This document shows, in pieces, positions 60,372 to 64,000 of a DNA stretch of 64,000 nt. Each line of letters starts with the position of its first letter. The first letter of the stretch is position 1. Made by a program: the position numbers and the translations under genes. The notes below the pieces were generated by a model, which saw nothing but the letters and a program-made list of their open reading frames with translations, was not told the origin of the DNA and did no database searches. The stretch is from Parasedimentitalea denitrificans (GTDB lineage Bacteria; Pseudomonadota; Alphaproteobacteria; Rhodobacterales; Rhodobacteraceae). The DNA lies in the NCBI RefSeq assembly GCF_011813015.1, contig NZ_QHLQ01000002.1, forward strand, positions 248,001 to 312,000, in the 5' to 3' direction.

Positions 60372-60399
60372 ATGGCCCGTGCAGGCAAACACGGGCCAT
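60372..60399. terminator. Hairpin after the zinc-ribbon gene
   Basis: ATGGCCCGTG (60372-60381) pairs with CACGGGCCAT (60390-60399); TCGTTTTTC lies 12 bases further on. It likely ends the TelA-type cluster and separates it from the converging Hsp20 gene. Confidence 0.6.
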
Positions 60400-60430
60400 C
60401 TAGTGCCGCATCGTTTTTCAGAACTTAGCT

Positions 60431-60844
60431 CTACGCGATCTCAATCTTCTTGGCCGTCTCTGGTGTCTCAAGCGCCCGTTTGGGCACCATCACATGCAGA
60501 ACCCCATCGGTCATTTGCGCCGATGCCGCTGCTCCATCTGCATCCTCTGGTAGGCGGAATGAACGCCTAAAGGCCCCATACTGACGCTCACTAAAGAACC
60601 AAGTGTCGCCTGACTTCTCGGATTGGGTCTTTTTCTCACCACGAATGGTCAAAACACCATTGTCCACCGTCAGGTCGATATCCTCCTGCCCGACCCCTGG
60701 CAGCTCCATCGCAATATCATAGGATTCCTCGCCTGACGACGCTTCGGTCGCTGGGCTTAACCAATCCGCCAACCGGGATCCAAACCCGCGAAACGGATCA
60801 TAGAGTGACGGCCAGAAGCCTCCGGTTTCGGTTTTTTCTACCAT
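60431..60844 (-). CDS. Hsp20/alpha-crystallin small heat-shock protein
   Basis: A 137-residue small heat-shock protein: an N-terminal arm (PSLYDPFRGFGSRLADWLSPATEA) and the alpha-crystallin domain (YDIAMELPGVGQEDIDLTVDNGVLTIRGEKK, then GAFRRSFRLPEDADGAAASAQMTDGVLHVMVPKR). It ends without an obvious IxI/V motif (ends KKIEIA, a weak form). These proteins hold unfolding clients for refolding. AAAGGAGG is a near-perfect Shine-Dalgarno, suggesting high expression. Confidence 0.94.
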   Translation of the reverse strand: MVEKTETGGFWPSLYDPFRGFGSRLADWLSPATEASSGEESYDIAMELPGVGQEDIDLTVDNGVLTIRGEKKTQSEKSGDTWFFSERQYGAFRRSFRLPEDADGAAASAQMTDGVLHVMVPKRALETPETAKKIEIA

Positions 60845-60944
60845 GGTCTATCCTCCTTTCGTTACAGTAAGGAGTGTAGCAGATGACATGAATCCATGCC
60901 TTGATTTCAATCAGATCCCCGGCGGACGGAAAATTTCACATAAT

Positions 60945-60972
60945 GACCGGCCCCAAGAAATTGAGGCCGGTC
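60945..60972. terminator. Hairpin downstream of the CoA-transferase
   Basis: GACCGGCC (60945-60952) and GGCCGGTC (60965-60972) form an 8-bp stem nine bases beyond the CoA-transferase stop; read on the minus strand it is followed by ATTATGTGAAATTTT. Confidence 0.5.
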
Positions 60973-60980
60973 CTTGTCTA

Positions 60981-62087
60981 TCAAGCCTTAGGTAGGATTG
61001 GGGCAGATTTCTCTGTTTCCAATTCAGCATCTGAGAAGACCCAGGGGCCTCGTACGCCCGGCACACCTTCCGGGGTGATGACCATTCCACGTGACTTGAT
61101 CTGCGGATCATCAAATGTCTGTGCAATCGTATTGATCGGACCGGCTGGTACAGTTGCTGCCTCGAGTGCCGCAAGGAGATCTGCGCTGGTCCACGCCTGA
61201 AACAGTTTTTCAAGGCTTTCGGTCAGTGTATCGCGATGTTCAACCCGCAGGGCGTTGCTGGTGTAGCGCGTGTCACTTGCCAAATCGGGGCGATCAAGTA
61301 CCTCGCACAACCGAAGGAACTGGCCGTCATTACCCACAGCGATAATGATATGCCCGTCTGACGTCGGTAGCACCTGATATGGCGCGATATTCGGATGGGC
61401 ATTGCCCTTGCGCTCGGGGCTGTTTCCCGTGGCCAGAAAGTTCATCGCCTGATTGGACAACATGGCTGTAGCGCAGTCCAGCAAGGACATGTCGATATGC
61501 TGCCCCTTGCCTGTGGTGTGACGCTGTTCAATTGCCGCCATGATACCGATGGTGCCGTACAACCCCGTCACGATATCAGTAACCGCCACGCCAACCTTTT
61601 GTGGCTGCCCATCTGGGTCACCTGTGATCGACATCAAACCGGACATTCCTTGCAAAAGGAAATCGTAGCCAGCCCGTTTTGCATAGGGCCCATCCTGACC
61701 AAACCCGGTGATCGAACAATAGACCAAACGTGGGTTGAGCTCTGACAGGCTGTCATAGTCCAAGCCGTATTTCTTCAGCCCACCGACCTTAAAGTTTTCA
61801 ACCAAGATGTCCGCATCCGCGATCAGATCTCGAACGATCCTCTGGCCCTCAGGTGTACGAAAATCGGCAACTACAGATTTTTTGCCCCGATTAGCTGAAT
61901 AGAAATAGGCCGCAGATTTATCACCATTACGTTCGATGAACGGAGGGCCCCACGTCCGGGTATCATCACCTTGCGGAGCTTCAACCTTGATCACCTCGGC
62001 ACCAAGGTCGGCCAGTGATTGGCCTATCCATGGGCCGGCTAGAATCCGGGCCAGTTCGACGACCTTCAGACCTTCAAGAGGTTTCAT
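60981..62087 (-). CDS. CaiB/BaiF (family III) CoA-transferase
   Basis: A 368-residue CoA-transferase. N-terminus PLEGLKVVELARILAGPWIGQSLADLGAEVIKVE is the standard family III start; other motifs are DTRTWGPPFI, YFYSANRGKKSVVADFRTPEG, VENFKVGGLKKYGLDYDSL and RLVYCSITGFGQDGPYAKRAGYDFLLQGMSGLMSITG. The family moves CoA between carboxylic acids; the acid here is unknown, possibly glutarate or succinate-linked. It lies downstream of the XRE-cupin gene, across from gabT, hinting at amine, gamma-aminobutyrate or lysine catabolism. Confidence 0.92.
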   Translation of the reverse strand: MKPLEGLKVVELARILAGPWIGQSLADLGAEVIKVEAPQGDDTRTWGPPFIERNGDKSAAYFYSANRGKKSVVADFRTPEGQRIVRDLIADADILVENFKVGGLKKYGLDYDSLSELNPRLVYCSITGFGQDGPYAKRAGYDFLLQGMSGLMSITGDPDGQPQKVGVAVTDIVTGLYGTIGIMAAIEQRHTTGKGQHIDMSLLDCATAMLSNQAMNFLATGNSPERKGNAHPNIAPYQVLPTSDGHIIIAVGNDGQFLRLCEVLDRPDLASDTRYTSNALRVEHRDTLTESLEKLFQAWTSADLLAALEAATVPAGPINTIAQTFDDPQIKSRGMVITPEGVPGVRGPWVFSDAELETEKSAPILPKA

Positions 62088-62106
62088 TACTGGGTTCCTT
62101 GCGTGT

Positions 62107-62703
62107 TTAGAGATAGGGGGGCGTACAGGCCGAAATGACTTCAGCGGGACGATCCGAGATATTGCGAAAACGGTGCGGCTCGCGGCTATTGAACAAATAG
62201 GCGTCGCCGGCCTTTAGAATGCGGGTCGTCTCACCCACGGTGATTTCGATCTCACCAGAGATCACGATTCCACCTTCGTTGGCATCATGTTCGATCATGG
62301 TTTCACCGGTATCAGCGCCTGCCTCATAGCGCTCTTGCAGAACTTGCAGGCCGTGCGCCTTGGCATCGCCCACCTGTTTGATTGTGATCTTCTGCTGTGT
62401 CGCCTCACTGTCCTGATACAGAAGCGACGTCAGATCACGTAGCTCGCCCGGCGTAAAGAAGACTTGCGAGGATGTAACGGCGTCTGGCTCAAAAAACTCT
62501 GACATAGTTATGCCAAATCCGCCCAGAATTTTGCGCAACGACGCGACAGACGGACTACTTCGGTTGGTTTCTATCATTGAAATCTGTCCATGCGGCACAC
62601 CTGCGCTGTCCGCCAATTGCCTTTGGGACAAGCCAAATTGCTGCCTCAGGGCCTTTAGACGTCCGCCCACGTCAAATTCATCTGCCATTACTGGAATCCC
62701 CAT
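62107..62703 (-). CDS. XRE-family regulator with C-terminal cupin (PuuR-like)
   Basis: The 198-residue regulator has a helix-turn-helix (residues ~10-65, LKALRQQFGLSQRQLADSAGVPHGQISMIETNRSSPSVASLRKIL) and a C-terminal cupin (residues ~110-190, VISGEIEITVGETTRILKAGDAYLFNSREPHRFRN) that should sense a small ligand. E. coli PuuR of this design represses putrescine/GABA catabolic genes. The start at 62703 has GGGAGGA seven bases upstream. It diverges from gabT across palindromes and precedes the CoA-transferase gene by 19 bases. Confidence 0.9.
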   Translation of the reverse strand: MGIPVMADEFDVGGRLKALRQQFGLSQRQLADSAGVPHGQISMIETNRSSPSVASLRKILGGFGITMSEFFEPDAVTSSQVFFTPGELRDLTSLLYQDSEATQQKITIKQVGDAKAHGLQVLQERYEAGADTGETMIEHDANEGGIVISGEIEITVGETTRILKAGDAYLFNSREPHRFRNISDRPAEVISACTPPYL

Positions 62704-62739
62704 ATCGAGTCCTCCCGACAATAGTCGAAACAATGGATG

Positions 62740-62778
62740 TTGCGCAACTTTTTGCTAGCACCGCTCAATATATTGAGC
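62740..62778. promoter_or_regulatory. Palindromes in the regulator/gabT divergent region
   Basis: TTGCGCAA (62740-62747) and the perfect 16-bp palindrome GCTCAATATATTGAGC (62763-62778) lie between the two divergent starts. The longer one is the better operator candidate for the PuuR-like protein. Confidence 0.55.
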
Positions 62779-62822
62779 AATAAGGAATGCAGAATCAGAA
62801 CGCTGGGCAGGAGAAATCACCC

Positions 62823-64000
62823 GTGACAGTTACCAAAGACCTGAAATCGCGTCGCGATGCAGCCGTGGCCACTGGGGTGGCCACTCGTGGAATTTATGCA
62901 GTGCGCGCCGAAAATGCCGAGCTGTGGGACGCCGAAGGCAAACGATATGTGGACTTTGCAGCCGGGATTGCGGTGAACAATACTGGTCACCGCCACCCTA
63001 AGGTCATGCAAGCCGTCGCGGAACAGTCGCAGGCCTTCACTCACACCTGCTTTCACGTGGCCCCCTATGAAAGCTATATCACACTGGCAGAGCGTCTGAA
63101 CGCTGCCACACCCGGCGATTTTGCCAAGAAAACCATGCTGGTAACAACCGGCGCCGAAGCGGTTGAAAACGCCGTAAAGATGGCACGCGCCTATACAGGC
63201 CGGTCAGGTGTTATCGCCTTCAGCGGCGCGTTCCACGGCCGCACACTGATGGGCATGGCCCTGTGCGGTAAGGTAAACCCCTACAAGAAAGCCTTTGGTG
63301 CAATGCCACCCGAAGTCCTGCACGCGCCGTTCCCCAATGCATTCCACGGTGTTAGCGTCTCTGACAGCTTGAACGTGCTGGAAAACATGCTGCGGTCATC
63401 GATCGACCCCGAACGCGTTGCCGCAATCATCATTGAACCCGTTCAGGGCGAAGGTGGATTTGTCACCGCTCCGCCAAATTTCCTGCGCGCCCTGCGCAAA
63501 ATTTGTGATGAACATGGTATCCTGCTGATCGCTGATGAAGTGCAAGCTGGTATCGCACGCACCGGGAAACTGTTTGCGTTTGAACATTCCGGTGTCGCCG
63601 CTGATCTAGTAGTCATGGCCAAAGGGTTGGCAGGCGGTTTTCCACTGTCGGCAGTCACAGGCCGCGCAGATATCGTAGATGCCGCACCAGTTGGCGGTAT
63701 CGGCGGCACCTATGCAGGTAACCCACTGGCTGTCGCCGCCGCCAATGCAGTGCTGGACGTGATTGTTGAAGAAGACCTGTGCACCCGCGCCGCTGAAATC
63801 GGTGACATGCTTACATCCCGATTGCAGTCAATTGCGGCGCAACCCGGCATGGAGGTCATTGGCGAAGTACGCGGCCTAGGGGCCATGGTTGCTTTTGAGC
63901 TGGTCACTGACCGAACCACCAACGCCCCGGACCCAGCCCTGACCCAAGCGATTGTAGCCGAGGCCGAAACACGGGGGCTAATCATTCTGCCCTGCGGGAC
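62823..64000 (+). CDS. gabT: 4-aminobutyrate/5-aminovalerate-type aminotransferase, 3' end outside window
   Basis: The first ~392 codons of a class III PLP aminotransferase. The start is GTG with CAGGAG upstream (TVTKDLKSRRDAAVATGVATR). Family motifs: VTTGAEAVENAVKMARAYTGRSGVIAFSGAFHGRT, IIEPVQGEGG, LLIADEVQAGIARTGKLFAFEH and MAKGLAGGFPLSAVTGR (Lys of the PLP Schiff base, in AKGLAGG). It transfers the amino group of GABA or a similar omega-amino acid to 2-oxoglutarate. Divergence from a PuuR-like regulator supports a GABA/polyamine role. The gene continues beyond base 64000. Confidence 0.93.
   Translation, partial: MTVTKDLKSRRDAAVATGVATRGIYAVRAENAELWDAEGKRYVDFAAGIAVNNTGHRHPKVMQAVAEQSQAFTHTCFHVAPYESYITLAERLNAATPGDFAKKTMLVTTGAEAVENAVKMARAYTGRSGVIAFSGAFHGRTLMGMALCGKVNPYKKAFGAMPPEVLHAPFPNAFHGVSVSDSLNVLENMLRSSIDPERVAAIIIEPVQGEGGFVTAPPNFLRALRKICDEHGILLIADEVQAGIARTGKLFAFEHSGVAADLVVMAKGLAGGFPLSAVTGRADIVDAAPVGGIGGTYAGNPLAVAAANAVLDVIVEEDLCTRAAEIGDMLTSRLQSIAAQPGMEVIGEVRGLGAMVAFELVTDRTTNAPDPALTQAIVAEAETRGLIILPCG

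Noticed and set aside
1..64000. tRNA or rRNA genes, CRISPR arrays, transposons, prophage
   Set aside because: I saw no cloverleaf-type sequence ending GGTTCRA...CCA, no regular spacer-repeat array and no transposase, integrase or phage gene.

Overview
The window looks like a chromosomal segment of a marine alphaproteobacterium of the Roseobacter group (Rhodobacteraceae), perhaps near Ruegeria, Phaeobacter or Leisingera. The signs are the propionyl-CoA carboxylase / methylmalonyl-CoA mutase locus with a divergent ScfR-type regulator (PccR), a betI-betB-betA block, several protein families typical of Rhodobacterales (DUF4174, DUF6497, DUF2927, DUF1127) and gene order I recognise from that order. 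Composition is fairly even and moderately GC-rich, apart from AT-richer gaps at 27.3-27.7 kb and 40.9-41.2 kb. I see no insertion sequence, prophage, CRISPR array, tRNA or rRNA.

Layout. 0-5.5 kb: the end of a Ppx/GppA phosphatase, then a minus-strand run (glyoxalase-like, GNAT, TerB-J-domain chaperone, endonuclease/exonuclease/phosphatase, small secreted protein), a cupin, another GNAT and a MAPEG protein. 5.7-18.2 kb: the propionate locus. scpA, pccA and pccB convert propionyl-CoA to succinyl-CoA; between them lie a sulfotransferase-like protein, lipoproteins, membrane proteins and small unknowns, and pccR sits beyond pccB across an MFS gene. Paired TTTGCAA(A/T) sites lie before pccB and pccR. 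18.3-22.7 kb: a DUF465 protein and choline-to-betaine oxidation (betA, betB) with divergent betI. 22.7-27.3 kb: EamA exporter, pirin, a LysE/ArgO exporter with divergent ArgP-like LysR, and a membrane ClpP-like protein. 27.8-40.9 kb: YebC, two SLC13-type permeases around a META-domain protein, a TIGR00282 phosphoesterase, formyl-THF cyclo-ligase, MgtE, guanine deaminase, a CAP protein, 8-oxoguanine deaminase, an inositol-phosphatase-family enzyme and a PraR/PhrR-like regulator.

41-54.7 kb: quinone oxidoreductase, LysR with a DUF1127 protein, Bax-inhibitor-1 protein, GNATs, a tiny secreted peptide, rpmG, rnpB, amidase, an Excalibur-type lipoprotein, gatCA, a VOC protein, UPF0173 hydrolase, DNA glycosylase, YciI, a TetR regulator with two matching operators, tadA and a pseudouridine synthase. 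54.8-60.4 kb: a compact same-strand cluster (tiny membrane peptide, XpaC-like, TelA, DUF2927 lipoprotein, SPFH-GYF protein, zinc-ribbon membrane protein). It resembles the Bacillus XpaC/TelA and YdjG-YdjI envelope-stress proteins and is the best candidate here for an undescribed multi-protein system. 60.4-64 kb: Hsp20, a CoA-transferase, an XRE-cupin regulator and the start of a gabT-type aminotransferase that runs off the window.

Many starts were moved from the longest reading frame to positions with a Shine-Dalgarno sequence, a sensible signal peptide or the family's usual length; several are GTG or TTG. Three small genes under 60 codons (a lipoprotein at 12870, a secreted peptide at 45098 and a membrane peptide at 54832) and rpmG were found by reading the DNA.
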